A DNA stretch of 64,000 bases from the NCBI RefSeq assembly GCF_026340565.1, contig NZ_JAPEPB010000001.1:1178001-1242000 (forward strand), written 5' to 3'. The notes beneath the pieces were generated by a model. It was not told where the DNA came from. It made no database searches and saw only the letters and a list, made by a program, of their open reading frames with translations. The translations under genes were made by a program, and so were the position numbers. Position 1 is the first letter of the stretch. Each line of letters begins with the position of its first letter. The stretch is from Kitasatospora sp. NBC_01287. GTDB taxonomy: Bacteria; Actinomycetota; Actinomycetes; Streptomycetales; Streptomycetaceae. Positions 25,934 through 34,533 of this stretch are shown in pieces.

Positions 25934-26835
25934 AGCCGGGAGAGCCGCCGGTCGGCCAGCGGCTTGCCGCCGGTCTGGCAGCGCGGGCAGTACTGCAGCG
26001 CGGAGTCGGCGAAGGAGACCTCGCGGATGGTGTCCCCGCAGATCGGGCAGGGCTGCCCGGCCCGGCCGTGCACCCGCAGCCCGGTCTTCTTCTCCGCCTT
26101 CAACTCCCCGGCGGCCAGCCCGCGCGAGCGTTCGACGGCCTCGCGCAGGGTCTCGCCGATCGCCCGGTGCAGGGTCTCGCTCTCCGCCTCGGTGAGCCTG
26201 GCGGCCGGTTTGAACGGGGAGAGCTTCGCGGCGTGCAGGATCTCGTCCGAGTAGGCGTTGCCGATCCCGGCCAGCACGCTCTGGTCCCGCAGCACGCCCT
26301 TGAGCTGCCGCCGCTCGCCGGCCAGCAGTGCGCGCAGCTCGGCCAGGGTGAGCCCGGGGTCCAGCGGATCGGGACCCAGCCGGGCGATCCCGGGGACTTG
26401 CGCCGGATCGGCCACCACCGAGACGGCCAGGCCCTTCTTGGTCCCGGCCTCGGTCAGGTCGAACCCGGCACCCCGGGGGTCCTCGGGGTCGGCCAGCGCG
26501 ACCCGCAGGGCCAGCGGGCCCTTGCCGGGGTGCGGCGGCTCGGCGGCGAGCCTGCGCTGCCAGCGCAGCCAGCCGGCCCTGGCCAGGTGGACCACCAGGT
26601 ACAGGTCGCCGTCCGGGTGCGGGTCGCCGTCGGCGCCCTGGCCCGCGGTCGTGATCACCAGGAACTTGCCGCGTCGCCCGACGGCCGTGACGGTGCGGCC
26701 CGCGAGCGCGGTGACCGGCGGGTCGTAGGTCTTCAGCGCGTTCACCGCGAGCGGGTCGATTCGCTCGATCCGCCGGCCGACCAGGTGCTCGGCCAGGAAG
26801 GCGCTCAACGCTTCGACTTCGGGCAGTTCGGGCAT
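25924..26835 (-). CDS. Formamidopyrimidine/endonuclease VIII-type DNA glycosylase
   Basis: Base-excision repair enzyme of 303 residues that removes oxidised bases and nicks the abasic site. After the initiator Met, PELPEVE supplies the catalytic Pro2 and Glu3. The H2TH region includes LKGVLRDQSVLAGIGNAYSDE. The C-terminal zinc finger is CPICG...YCPRCQTGG ending with the basic hairpin. The family also includes Nei-like enzymes and substrate preference cannot be told. The start follows directly from the required MPELP. Confidence 0.93.
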   Translation of the reverse strand: MPELPEVEALSAFLAEHLVGRRIERIDPLAVNALKTYDPPVTALAGRTVTAVGRRGKFLVITTAGQGADGDPHPDGDLYLVVHLARAGWLRWQRRLAAEPPHPGKGPLALRVALADPEDPRGAGFDLTEAGTKKGLAVSVVADPAQVPGIARLGPDPLDPGLTLAELRALLAGERRQLKGVLRDQSVLAGIGNAYSDEILHAAKLSPFKPAARLTEAESETLHRAIGETLREAVERSRGLAAGELKAEKKTGLRVHGRAGQPCPICGDTIREVSFADSALQYCPRCQTGGKPLADRRLSRLLK

Positions 26836-26899
26836 ACCGTCCAGTCTGCCGCCGACCGGGGGGTAGGTGGGCGGCGCCGCGCCATGAAAAGCTGATTGT

Positions 26900-27811
26900 A
26901 TGGACTATCAGCTCGAACTCCAGCGCGCCGTGGAGGCCGCGCGGCCGGTGCTCTCCGCCGGACGGGTGGCCGACTACATCCCGGTGCTGGGCGCGGTCGA
27001 CCCCGGCGCCTTCGGCCTGGCGCTGGCCACGGTCGACGGCGAGGTGTACGGCGCGGGCGACTGGCAGGCGCCGTTCTCGGTCCAGTCCATCTCCAAGCTC
27101 TTCACCCTCGCCCTGACCCTGGCCACCGGCGGCGAGGCGATCTGGCACCGGGTCGGCCGCGAGCCCTCCGGCACGCCGTTCAACTCGCTGATCCAGCTGG
27201 AGTCGGAGCAGGGCATCCCGCGCAACCCGTTCCTCAACGCGGGCGCCGTGGTGGTCACCGACCGCCTGCTGACGCTGACCGGGGACGCCGCCGCGACGGT
27301 GCGCGCCTTCCTGCGCGCCGAGTCGGGCAACCCGCTGCTGGACACCGACCAGCAGGTGGCCGCCTCCGAGGCCGCGCACGGCCACCGCAACGCCGCGCTC
27401 GCCCACTTCATCGCCAGCTACGGCAATCTGGAGAACCCGGTCGAGGCGGTGCTCACGCACTACTACGCGCACTGCGCGATCAGCGCCAGTTGCCGCGACC
27501 TCGCGCTGGCCGGCCTCTTCCTGGCCCGGCACGGCCTGCGCGCCGACGGCAGCCGGCTGCTCTCGCGCAGCGACGCCAAGCGGATCAACGCGGTGCTGCT
27601 GACCTGCGGCACCTACGACGCGGCGGGCGAGTTCGCCTACCGGGTGGGCCTGCCGGGCAAGAGCGGGGTCGGCGGCGGCATCCTGGCCATCGTGCCGGGG
27701 CGCGGCACGCTCTGCGCCTGGGGGCCGGCGCTGGACCGGGCGGGCAACTCGGTCGGCGCGGTCACCGCGTTGGACGCCTTCACCACGGCGACCGGCTGGT
27801 CGATCTTCTGA
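26900..27811 (+). CDS. glsA: Glutaminase A
   Basis: Serine-dependent beta-lactamase-fold glutaminase of 303 residues, converting glutamine to glutamate and ammonia in the cytoplasm. The catalytic SxxK is in VQSISKLFTL, and RNPFLNAGAVVVTD, ASYGNLENPVEAVLTHYY and GLPGKSGVGGGI are conserved blocks. Length equals the usual 300-310. The ATG has no strong Shine-Dalgarno (only GAAAAG). It is divergent from the Fpg gene and followed 94 bp later by a TenA-like gene with its own promoter. Confidence 0.95.
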   Translation: MDYQLELQRAVEAARPVLSAGRVADYIPVLGAVDPGAFGLALATVDGEVYGAGDWQAPFSVQSISKLFTLALTLATGGEAIWHRVGREPSGTPFNSLIQLESEQGIPRNPFLNAGAVVVTDRLLTLTGDAAATVRAFLRAESGNPLLDTDQQVAASEAAHGHRNAALAHFIASYGNLENPVEAVLTHYYAHCAISASCRDLALAGLFLARHGLRADGSRLLSRSDAKRINAVLLTCGTYDAAGEFAYRVGLPGKSGVGGGILAIVPGRGTLCAWGPALDRAGNSVGAVTALDAFTTATGWSIF

Positions 27812-27905
27812 CGGTGCGTCATCCTCGCGGCGACCATGGCGACGGCACGGCGACACGGCGGCCGGGCTCGCCCACCCTCCGTGTCCGCACGGATACGCTG
27901 CCGCC

Positions 27906-28604
27906 ATGACGCCCACGCCGCGCGAGGCCCTGCTGACCATCCGCCGTGAGCTCGCCCCGGCCGCCCGGGACAACCGCCTGGTGTCCCGGATCGAGGCGGG
28001 CCTGGCCCCGGTCCCGGTGCTCGCCGAACTGGCCGGGCAGCAGTACCGGATCATCCGCAGCGACCGGCGCAGCTTCCTGGTGCTGGCCGCCCGCTGCGCC
28101 GATACCCCGGCCGGGAGCTACTTCGCCAAGCTGGCCGAAGGCGAATCGCTGGCGCTCAGCGCGCTGACCGCCTTCGCCGCGGGCTGCGGCCTGGACCAGG
28201 CGGCGCTGCGCGCCCGCGAGCCGCTGGCCGGCTGCCAGGCGTACGCCGGCCAGCTGGCCTGGCTGGCGCTGAACGGCGAGCCGAGTGCCGTCGTGCTCGC
28301 GCTGGCCGTCAACTTCGCCACCTGGGGCGACTACTGCGCGGTCACCGCCCGTGCGCTGCGCCGTCACTACGGGTTCTCGGACGCCGCCTGCGCCTTCTTC
28401 GACTTCTTCGCCACCCCGGCCCCCGAACTGGACGACGACGCCGTCGAGGTGCTCGCGGCCGGCGGCCTGACCGAGGCCCGCCTGACCGAGGGTCGCAGCT
28501 ACGGGCGGCTGCTGCAGGAGTGCGAGCTGCTCTTCTGGAACACCCTGGCCGACCTCTCCCCCGCCGCCGAGCCCGAGGCGGACCCCGGCCTCGGGCTGGC
28601 CTGA
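27906..28604 (+). CDS. TenA/PqqC-like (haem-oxygenase-fold) protein
   Basis: All-helical protein of 232 residues with features of the TenA/THI-4/PqqC fold: a helix with SYFAKLAEGESLAL, the central YAGQLAWLALNGEPSAVVLA, NFATWGDYCAVTARALRRHY and a late ELLFWNTLADL. TenA relatives hydrolyse thiamin breakdown products, but the streptomycete members of this type are of unknown activity. No thiamin gene is near. The ATG lies exactly 6 nt after TACGCT (27894-27899), a likely leaderless start. Confidence 0.7.
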   Translation: MTPTPREALLTIRRELAPAARDNRLVSRIEAGLAPVPVLAELAGQQYRIIRSDRRSFLVLAARCADTPAGSYFAKLAEGESLALSALTAFAAGCGLDQAALRAREPLAGCQAYAGQLAWLALNGEPSAVVLALAVNFATWGDYCAVTARALRRHYGFSDAACAFFDFFATPAPELDDDAVEVLAAGGLTEARLTEGRSYGRLLQECELLFWNTLADLSPAAEPEADPGLGLA

Positions 28605-28706
28605 GACCGCTCGCGCCGAGGCCGGTTGCCCACCGTAGCCGGGGGGCGCAGGCTGGACATGTCGGCCGGACGCACCGGCCGGCCCCTGAACACCAGGGAG
28701 GCACTG

Positions 28707-28862
28707 ATGTCCACCGTCAGCCCGCAGCGCGACCGGAGCGCGGCAGCCGACGCCGCCGAGGCCGAGGACCCGGACCTGCTGGACGGCGTCACCTCCGAGC
28801 AGGTCAAGCACGCCACGGACGAGACCCGCGCGGAGGGCGAACCCTACGAGGACGCGGAGTGA
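28707..28862 (+). CDS. Small acidic protein (51 residues)
   Basis: Starts at ATG 28707 after GGGAGG and ends 4 nt before the next ATG. It is strongly acidic and alanine-rich (AEAEDPDLLDGVTSEQVKHA), likely disordered. It forms a two-gene unit with the SRPBCC protein. Function unknown. Confidence 0.75.
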   Translation: MSTVSPQRDRSAAADAAEAEDPDLLDGVTSEQVKHATDETRAEGEPYEDAE

Positions 28863-28866
28863 GCCG

Positions 28867-29316
28867 ATGAGCACACTGGAAGAGCAGATCGACGTCGACG
28901 TCCCGGTCCAGGTCTGCTGGGAGCAGTTGCACCGGATCCACCAGTACCCCGAGTTCGTGGCCGGCCTGCGGCACGCGCACGCGCACGGCAGCCACCGCGC
29001 CCACCTCGACATCGAGGTCGGCGGAGCGGAACGCACCTTCGAGACCGCGATCAGCGACCACGGCGAGAACCAGGTGATGAACTGGCGCACGCTGGACCCG
29101 GCGCACCTGCGCGGCACCGTCGCCCTGCGCTCCCTGGAGAACGGCGCGACCCGGATGCAGGTCCGGGTCGAGTACGAGCCCGAGGCCGTCCACGACCTCT
29201 ACGGCGGCCCGAACGGCTTCGCCCAGTCGCACGCCATCGAGGAGACGGTGCGCGGCGACCTGGCCCAGTTCAAGCGCCTGGTCGAGGAGGACCGGCCGCT
29301 GCCGGGCGGCGCCTGA
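28867..29316 (+). CDS. SRPBCC (START-like) protein
   Basis: Hydrophobic-ligand-binding or aromatase/cyclase-like fold of 149 residues. DVPVQVCWEQLHRIHQYPEF opens the fold, and GENQVMNWRTLDP plus a long C-terminal helix (IEETVRGDLAQFKRLVEE) close it. Such proteins bind lipids or polyketides. There is no biosynthetic cluster nearby, so a stress or envelope role is equally possible. Translation is coupled to the small acidic protein (4-nt gap). Confidence 0.85.
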   Translation: MSTLEEQIDVDVPVQVCWEQLHRIHQYPEFVAGLRHAHAHGSHRAHLDIEVGGAERTFETAISDHGENQVMNWRTLDPAHLRGTVALRSLENGATRMQVRVEYEPEAVHDLYGGPNGFAQSHAIEETVRGDLAQFKRLVEEDRPLPGGA

Positions 29317-29327
29317 CCGGTCAGCTG

Positions 29328-29370
29328 ATGCTGTGTCGGAAGTCGGCTCAGCCGACTTCCGACACAGCAT
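29328..29370. terminator. Perfect 43-bp palindrome, bidirectional terminator
   Basis: Two 21-bp arms (ATGCTGTGTCGGAAGTCGGC... at 29328-29348 and its exact complement at 29350-29370) flank one central base, between convergent genes. There is no T-tract on either side, as is common in streptomycetes. Confidence 0.8.
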
Positions 29371-29535
29371 GCCTGGCTCCCGGTGGTGGGCTGCCCCACC
29401 TGGGGAGCGACGGCGCGGTACCAACGGTCGACCTGACGGATCGTCAGCTGGCAGTCCATTGACCGGCCGTCATGGCGTCAGTCCGGCCGCCCGTGGCGGT
29501 CGGCAGGCCGGGACGCGTACTGCTTCACCCAGCTG

Positions 29536-30774
29536 TCAGCCCGCCGGGGGCGGGGTGAGCAGGTCGGCCAGGGTGATGGCGTTCCCGTAGGCGAACGGCG
29601 TGACCTTGCCGTGGCTGTCGACGGTGACGACAGCCAGGTCGTAACCGGCTGCCTGGTCCGCGGAACCACCGGCCGGCAGCGGCGCGGGAATCGCGTAGGT
29701 CCCGGAGATCACGCAGACAGCGACCGGACCATCTGCGTCCGCCTGTGCGGGACTGAGCTCCTTGCCCTTGCGGGCCAAGTCTCGACTCTTCCACGCGTTG
29801 ACGGCCTTGGCGGTGGATCCGTAGGCACTGGTGACCGCGCCGGTGGTTCCCCACACCGCTGCACCGTACTTGGCGGTGCTTGCGCAGCTCGTGGCGACCG
29901 CCGCGGTGCTCAGTCCGCCGCCGGCTCGCAGTGGCCCGGCGATGGGGAGCGCTGCCTGCGACGAGTCCGCCGCTGCCGGAGTGCCCTGGACGGTCGACGA
30001 CTGTGTCCTGGCGGCACTCCCGAAGCCGCACCCCGAGCCTTCTCCGGCCCACCACGTGGTGTTGTTCGCGCTCCACGTGCCGCACATGTTGGTGCCTATG
30101 TCGACGCCGCCCTGGCCGCTGATCGAGGTGCTGCCGCCCGCGCTGTTGAGAAAGGAGATGCCGGCATAGTCGGTGCCGACCGTGGACGCGCTGGGGTCGT
30201 AGCTTTCCAGCCCGAAGCTGATCTGCGCCCCGGAGGTCGCCCAGTAGTCGGTCCCCAGGTCAGTGGAGTCGACCTCGTAGTGCCAGGTGTTGCTGCCGTC
30301 GCGCCAGATGCTGAAGCGGTGCCGGGCAGGGGACCCGATGTACTGCTCGTTCCTCGTTCCCACCGGGTACCAGGCGCCAGACAGTCCGTAGCCGTAGTAC
30401 CAGAAGTCGTGGTAGTTGCAGCGATGCGAGGTGCCGAGCTCCTCCCAGTTCTGCGCATCGGAGGTCATGAGGACCCATTGGGTCTGGTAGACCACAGGTG
30501 GGCTGAAGGCGCTCGTGGTGCAGTCACTCGCGGGTCCAACCGGAATGTAGGTGTCGTTGCGGCTGACTCCGATCCCATAGTACGGTCCGTGGCTGGTGTC
30601 GAAGCCGATCGCATAGTTGTGCCACAGTCCAGCCGATGTTGTCCCCGGCGTCGCAGTATTCGCGTACGCGGTCGGAGCGCCGGCCAGGCAGAACGAGCTC
30701 GAGGCCAGTCCGAGGCCGATCAGCAGCGTCGGTATTCGCCTGGCTGCGCCAGGAAGTTGCCGCATGAATCCCAT
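29536..30774 (-). CDS. Secreted protein of unknown function
   Basis: Exported protein of 412 residues. A signal peptide (about 1-38: basic start, LLIGLGLASSSFCLAGA, then AYA before NTATPG) is followed by a beta-rich domain with many Trp, Tyr and Gly residues (residues about 45-230; GTSHRCNYHDFWYYGYGLSG, HYEVDSTDLGTDYW), resembling secreted jelly-roll folds. A C-terminal domain with paired cysteines follows. Family not recognised. I start at ATG 30774, preceded by AAGGGG; an in-frame GTG at 30792 has no ribosome binding site. Codon usage is less extreme in GC than its neighbours, possibly a younger gene. Confidence 0.75.
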   Translation of the reverse strand: MGFMRQLPGAARRIPTLLIGLGLASSSFCLAGAPTAYANTATPGTTSAGLWHNYAIGFDTSHGPYYGIGVSRNDTYIPVGPASDCTTSAFSPPVVYQTQWVLMTSDAQNWEELGTSHRCNYHDFWYYGYGLSGAWYPVGTRNEQYIGSPARHRFSIWRDGSNTWHYEVDSTDLGTDYWATSGAQISFGLESYDPSASTVGTDYAGISFLNSAGGSTSISGQGGVDIGTNMCGTWSANNTTWWAGEGSGCGFGSAARTQSSTVQGTPAAADSSQAALPIAGPLRAGGGLSTAAVATSCASTAKYGAAVWGTTGAVTSAYGSTAKAVNAWKSRDLARKGKELSPAQADADGPVAVCVISGTYAIPAPLPAGGSADQAAGYDLAVVTVDSHGKVTPFAYGNAITLADLLTPPPAG

Positions 30775-31002
30775 GTTCCGCCCCTTGTCCACGAGGCGGC
30801 CAGGCCGCCCCCGTGCTCGACCGGCAGGCAGCGCGCTGCAGCCAGGACAGCTCCGGGCTACTTGGCACAGTCCTGCCGAGCCAGGTGGATCCCCCGCCAG
30901 GCCAGCAGATCATGTCAGCCAAGAGCGTTCTGCAGCAATGGCGTTACTGGTCAATCTCGAGCGAGATCTACGGTGCGGCCGCTGGCTGACGGTGCGTCAA
31001 AA

Positions 31003-31032
31003 GGGCGGCCGCGGCTCCCAGCGGGGCCGCCC
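31003..31032 (-). terminator. GC-rich hairpin after the alpha/beta hydrolase gene
   Basis: GGGCGGCC at 31003-31010 pairs with GGCCGCCC at 31025-31032 around a 14-nt loop. It lies 23 bp past the stop of the minus-strand gene. Confidence 0.55.
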
Positions 31033-31055
31033 GGCGCTGTTCAGTCCAGCAGCCG

Positions 31056-32099
31056 TCACCCCACACCCGGCAAGCCGGAGACGGGCCCGGCCAGCACCCG
31101 GACCAGCTCCGCGAGGAACTCCTCGGGCCGCTCCAGTTGCACGCTGTGCCCCGCGCCCGCCACCGCCGCCTCGCGCACGCTGCCGCCCGCCGCGGCGTAG
31201 CGGGCCAGCACCGCGCGGGTCTGCGCCACCATCGGCTGGGCCGGGCAGACCTCCTCGCCGGGCCAGTGGGGCACCGCGCCGAGCGCGCCCAGGTGCGCGA
31301 GGTCGAAGAGCGAGGTGTCCGAGACGATCACGTCCTCGGTGCCCCGCACCCAGAGGATCGGCGGCTTGGGGTCGACCAGTTCCAGGTCCGCCAACCGGAA
31401 GTGGTTCGGGGCCAGGCAGTTGAGCACGCCGCGGGCGCCCGGGGCGAAGCCGGGCCAGCTCTCGCTCGGGCGGCTGTCGCCCGGGTAGTGGTCCTCGCCG
31501 CAGCGGGTGGTGAGCATCGCGGCGACCCAGTCATCGGTGCCGGCCACCGGGCCGGCGACGTAGCAGCCGGTGAAGACGGCGCGGGGCGACAGCGGCGACT
31601 CGTCCCCGGCGTCCCCCAGCGCCAGCCGCCGGACGAACTCCGGGTTCGCCGCGCCGCCGCCGGAGCCCGCCCCGTCGGCGGCGTTGAGCCGCCCGTCGAG
31701 GCCGTGCGTGCCGCCGAAGCCGTACGGGGAGACCGGGTTGACCAGGGTGACCGAGCGCAGCAGCGCCGAGTGGTCGCGCAGCAGTTGCAGGGCCACCCCG
31801 CCGCCCAGGCTCCAGCCGACCAGGTGCACCCGGCCCAGGTCGAGCGCCTCGATCAGGGCGAGCAGGTCGTCCGCGTAGTCCCGCACCCCGCGCCGGGCGT
31901 CCACCGGCAGCGGCTCGGTGGCGCCGAAACCGCGCAGGTCGGGGGCGATCGGGCGGTAGCGCTCGGGCAGGTCGAGCATGGTGCGCTGCCAGAACGAGCT
32001 GTCGGAGACGTTGCCGTGGACCAGCAGCACGGGCTCACCGGTGCGGCCGGGGACCTCGCGGTAGTGGACGGCCAGTCGGGCGGTGGTGATGTTCGGCAT
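31056..32099 (-). CDS. Alpha/beta hydrolase
   Basis: Cytoplasmic hydrolase of 347 residues. HGNVSDSSFWQRT is the oxyanion region, GWSLGGG (about residue 95) the nucleophile elbow, GTEDVIVSDTS the acid region and GAGHSVQLERPEE the catalytic His. An insert around residues 140-230 forms a lid. It is 13 bp downstream of a secreted lipase-like gene, so the two are co-transcribed; a two-step esterolysis outside then inside the cell is conceivable. Substrate unknown. Confidence 0.88.
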   Translation of the reverse strand: MPNITTARLAVHYREVPGRTGEPVLLVHGNVSDSSFWQRTMLDLPERYRPIAPDLRGFGATEPLPVDARRGVRDYADDLLALIEALDLGRVHLVGWSLGGGVALQLLRDHSALLRSVTLVNPVSPYGFGGTHGLDGRLNAADGAGSGGGAANPEFVRRLALGDAGDESPLSPRAVFTGCYVAGPVAGTDDWVAAMLTTRCGEDHYPGDSRPSESWPGFAPGARGVLNCLAPNHFRLADLELVDPKPPILWVRGTEDVIVSDTSLFDLAHLGALGAVPHWPGEEVCPAQPMVAQTRAVLARYAAAGGSVREAAVAGAGHSVQLERPEEFLAELVRVLAGPVSGLPGVG

Positions 32100-32112
32100 C
32101 GGGCTGCTCCGC

Positions 32113-33378
32113 TCAGTTCAGCCAGCCGGCGACCTGCGCGCAAGCCGCGCCGTTCCAGCCGAGTTCGAGGTGGTTGGCGCCCGCGATCAGCGCGGTCCCC
32201 GCGACGTGGCCGATGCCCGCGGTGTCCAGCGCGCTCGCCTCGAAGACCACCCCGTCGCTGGGACCGCGGTCCTCGTTGAAGATGCCGAGCACGTTCGGGG
32301 TGCCGCCGGCCAGCAGGTAGGTGCTGACCGAGGCGGGCACCCCGGCCTGCTGCAGCGGGGCGACCAGCGAGCCGGCGTCGATGGCGGACTGGATGCCGGA
32401 GCCGCTGGTGTAGGTGTAGAGGCCCTGGCCGCCGTAGTAGGTGGTGTACCAGTCCTGCTGGGTCTCGTCCACGCCGTAGGTGCCGTCCCAGCGGGCCAGC
32501 ATCTGGCGTTGGCCCGGGTAGTCGTCGTAGCCGGCGGTCGGGGTGAAGGCGAACTCGGGATGCGCGGTGTAGGTGCCGTAGCAGGTCATGTCCAGGTTCG
32601 GGGCCGGGGCGTTGACGGTCCCGCCGCACTGGGGCCAGATGCTGACGTCGTGCGCCCAGCCGTGCGCGAAGGGGTAGTCGTAGCCGCCGTTGGGGCCGCC
32701 GAGGGTGATCAGCTTGCGCACGTCGCCGGCGTACGGGCGGCCCCAACTCGGCGCCAGGGAGGAGACGTAGGCGCGGGCCGACATCTCACCCTTGCTCCAG
32801 CCGATGAGGTCCACCTGCGGGACGTTCAGCTTCGCCCGGATCAGCGCGATCGCGTCGCCGACCTCCTGGGCCTGCATCAGGTTGTCGCCCTGCTTCTGCG
32901 CGAAGCCGATCGCGAAGACCCGGTAGCCGCGCGAGGAGAGGTACTGCATCATGCCGGTGCTCGGGCACGGGGTGGTGCCGCAGCCGTAGCCGCCGGACTC
33001 ACCGGGGTTCGCCCAGGCGCGGTCGGGGTTGTCGTTGGCGCCGTGCACCAGCAGCACCGGCACCTGGTGCGAGCCGGTGTTCCAGCCGGGCGCGGAGTAG
33101 AGCAGGAAGCGGCCGGAGAACGGCTCCTTGACGTTGTTGAAGTAGGTCAGCCGCTGGCCGTCCTGGTCGCCGCGGCCGTCCGGAGGGTACTGCTCCTGGT
33201 GGAAGCCGGGGGTGCTGTCCAGGTAGCGCTCCACGTGGTCCCAGCCGTTGGGCACGCCGGTGTAACCGGCCTCCAGGGTCAGGTAGGAGGGGACCGCCGC
33301 CGCGGCCGGCAGCACCCCCGTGCCCAGGCCGGCCAGGGCCAGCAGCATCGCCAGCAGCCATCGGTACCGAGCTCGCAT
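32113..33378 (-). CDS. Secreted alpha/beta hydrolase (lipase/esterase-like)
   Basis: Exported protein of 421 residues. The signal peptide MRARYRWLLAMLLALAGLGTG ends near AAAA at residue 28. VLLVHGANDNPDRAWANPG gives the oxyanion region and GWSKGEMSAR holds the nucleophile Ser. The elbow has Lys-Gly after the serine where GHSQGG or GHSMGG is usual in lipases. Several Cys residues (GCGTTPCPS; CGG...MTCYG) suggest disulfides. The final ALIAGANHLELGWN carries the probable catalytic His. First gene of a two-gene operon. Confidence 0.83.
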   Translation of the reverse strand: MRARYRWLLAMLLALAGLGTGVLPAAAAVPSYLTLEAGYTGVPNGWDHVERYLDSTPGFHQEQYPPDGRGDQDGQRLTYFNNVKEPFSGRFLLYSAPGWNTGSHQVPVLLVHGANDNPDRAWANPGESGGYGCGTTPCPSTGMMQYLSSRGYRVFAIGFAQKQGDNLMQAQEVGDAIALIRAKLNVPQVDLIGWSKGEMSARAYVSSLAPSWGRPYAGDVRKLITLGGPNGGYDYPFAHGWAHDVSIWPQCGGTVNAPAPNLDMTCYGTYTAHPEFAFTPTAGYDDYPGQRQMLARWDGTYGVDETQQDWYTTYYGGQGLYTYTSGSGIQSAIDAGSLVAPLQQAGVPASVSTYLLAGGTPNVLGIFNEDRGPSDGVVFEASALDTAGIGHVAGTALIAGANHLELGWNGAACAQVAGWLN

Positions 33379-33535
33379 GCCGCGTCAACTCCCCACTGGT
33401 GAGGGCCCGATCGGCCCGCGCCCCGCCACCGTAGGGGCGGCGGGGCGCGGCTGACATGTGGGCGGTCCACACCGGCGGCGGACCGCTGGTGTGGGCGCCC
33501 TACTGTGCGGCCCGCTGCGCGCCCTACTGCGAGCC

Positions 33536-34441
33536 CTACTGTGCGGCCTGCCGCGCGGCCTCCGGCCCGCCCGTGCGCTCGGCGGTGATGAAGCTATGGT
33601 TCTGGCTGACGTAGTCGGCGGGGCGGCCGTAGCCGACCGCCAGCTCGGCGCGGTCGTGGCGCTCGGCCCGCCAGCCGTGCCGGGCCAGCCAGTCGACCGG
33701 GTCCTCGTCCAGGCCGCCGCGCCACAGGTCGGTCATCAACCTCACCTCCAGGCCCAGCTCCTGGGCCTTCTCCTCCGGGCGCGGGCCCTGCGGATCGCCG
33801 CCCTCCTGCTTGCCGCGCCCGTGGGTGAGGCCCAACCGGCTTCCGGGGGCGCTGAGTTCGCCGATGGTGGAGAGCAGGTCGGTGACCTCCGCCGAGCCGA
33901 GGTAGACCAGCAGCCCCTCCACCAGCCAGACGCTGCGCACCGCCGGGTCGAAGCCCGCCGCGGTGAGCACCGCCGCCCACGGTTCGCGCAGGTCGGCGGC
34001 GAGTACGCTGCGCGGCACCGGCGCGACGGCGCCCTGCTCGGCCAGCACCCGCTCCTTGAAGGCCAGCACCGGCGGCATGTCGAGTTCGAAGACCCGGGTG
34101 CCGGACGGCCAGTCGAGCCGGAAGGCCCGGGTGTCCAGCCCGGCCGCGGGCACCACCACCTGGACGCAGCCCTCGCGGGCGGCGGTGAGCAGGTAGTCGT
34201 CGTAGAACCGGGTGCGGATCACCAGGTGGCGGGCGAGCGCGATCAGCGCCGGCGTGGGGTTGGCGCGCGGTGGCGCCGGGTTCCCACCGTGGGCGGCGGT
34301 CACGAAGGCGGCGGCGTAGGGGTCGTCGAAGAGGCGGTCGGCCCGGGCGCTCTCCACGGCTCGGGCCCGGGCCACGCCGACGGCCGTCCGGCCGACGCCC
34401 TCGGGGATCAGGTCACTCGTCTGACTCGTCATACCGGGCAT
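33536..34441 (-). CDS. SAM-dependent methyltransferase, TIGR00027/LCMT-like family
   Basis: Class I methyltransferase of about 301 residues. GVGRTAVGVARARAVES, RTRFYDDYLL, VVVPAAGLDTRAFRLDWP (SAM-binding glycine-rich loop region) and VFELDMPPVLAFKERVL are signature blocks of the large actinobacterial TIGR00027 family. Members O-methylate small molecules in some biosynthetic pathways. Three in-frame starts exist. The GTG at 34468 lies inside the neighbouring terminator hairpin and is unlikely; ATG 34441 or ATG 34432 (MTSQTSDLIPEG) is more plausible. The 3' end overlaps GCCCTACTG-type repeats that encode a Cys/Ala-free spacer just past the stop. Confidence 0.87.
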   Translation of the reverse strand: MPGMTSQTSDLIPEGVGRTAVGVARARAVESARADRLFDDPYAAAFVTAAHGGNPAPPRANPTPALIALARHLVIRTRFYDDYLLTAAREGCVQVVVPAAGLDTRAFRLDWPSGTRVFELDMPPVLAFKERVLAEQGAVAPVPRSVLAADLREPWAAVLTAAGFDPAVRSVWLVEGLLVYLGSAEVTDLLSTIGELSAPGSRLGLTHGRGKQEGGDPQGPRPEEKAQELGLEVRLMTDLWRGGLDEDPVDWLARHGWRAERHDRAELAVGYGRPADYVSQNHSFITAERTGGPEAARQAAQ

Positions 34442-34450
34442 GCTACGACG

Positions 34451-34498
34451 ACGCCTCGGGCCCGCCACCGAGTGGTTCCGGTGGCGGGCCCGAGGCGT
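34451..34498 (-). terminator. Strong hairpin between permease 2 and the methyltransferase
   Basis: Two perfect 20-bp arms (34451-34470 and 34479-34498) with an 8-nt loop AGTGGTTC. It lies 36 bp after the permease stop and just before the methyltransferase start. Confidence 0.8.
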
Positions 34499-34533
34499 GG
34501 GTCAGGGGTTTTGACAGGGGGTTTGACGGACCG

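Noticed and set aside
33417-33449. CGCGCCCCGCC/GGCGGGGCGCG hairpin upstream of the secreted hydrolase
   Set aside because: Perfect arms, but in the promoter/leader zone with no gene ending there. Too ambiguous to call terminator or operator.
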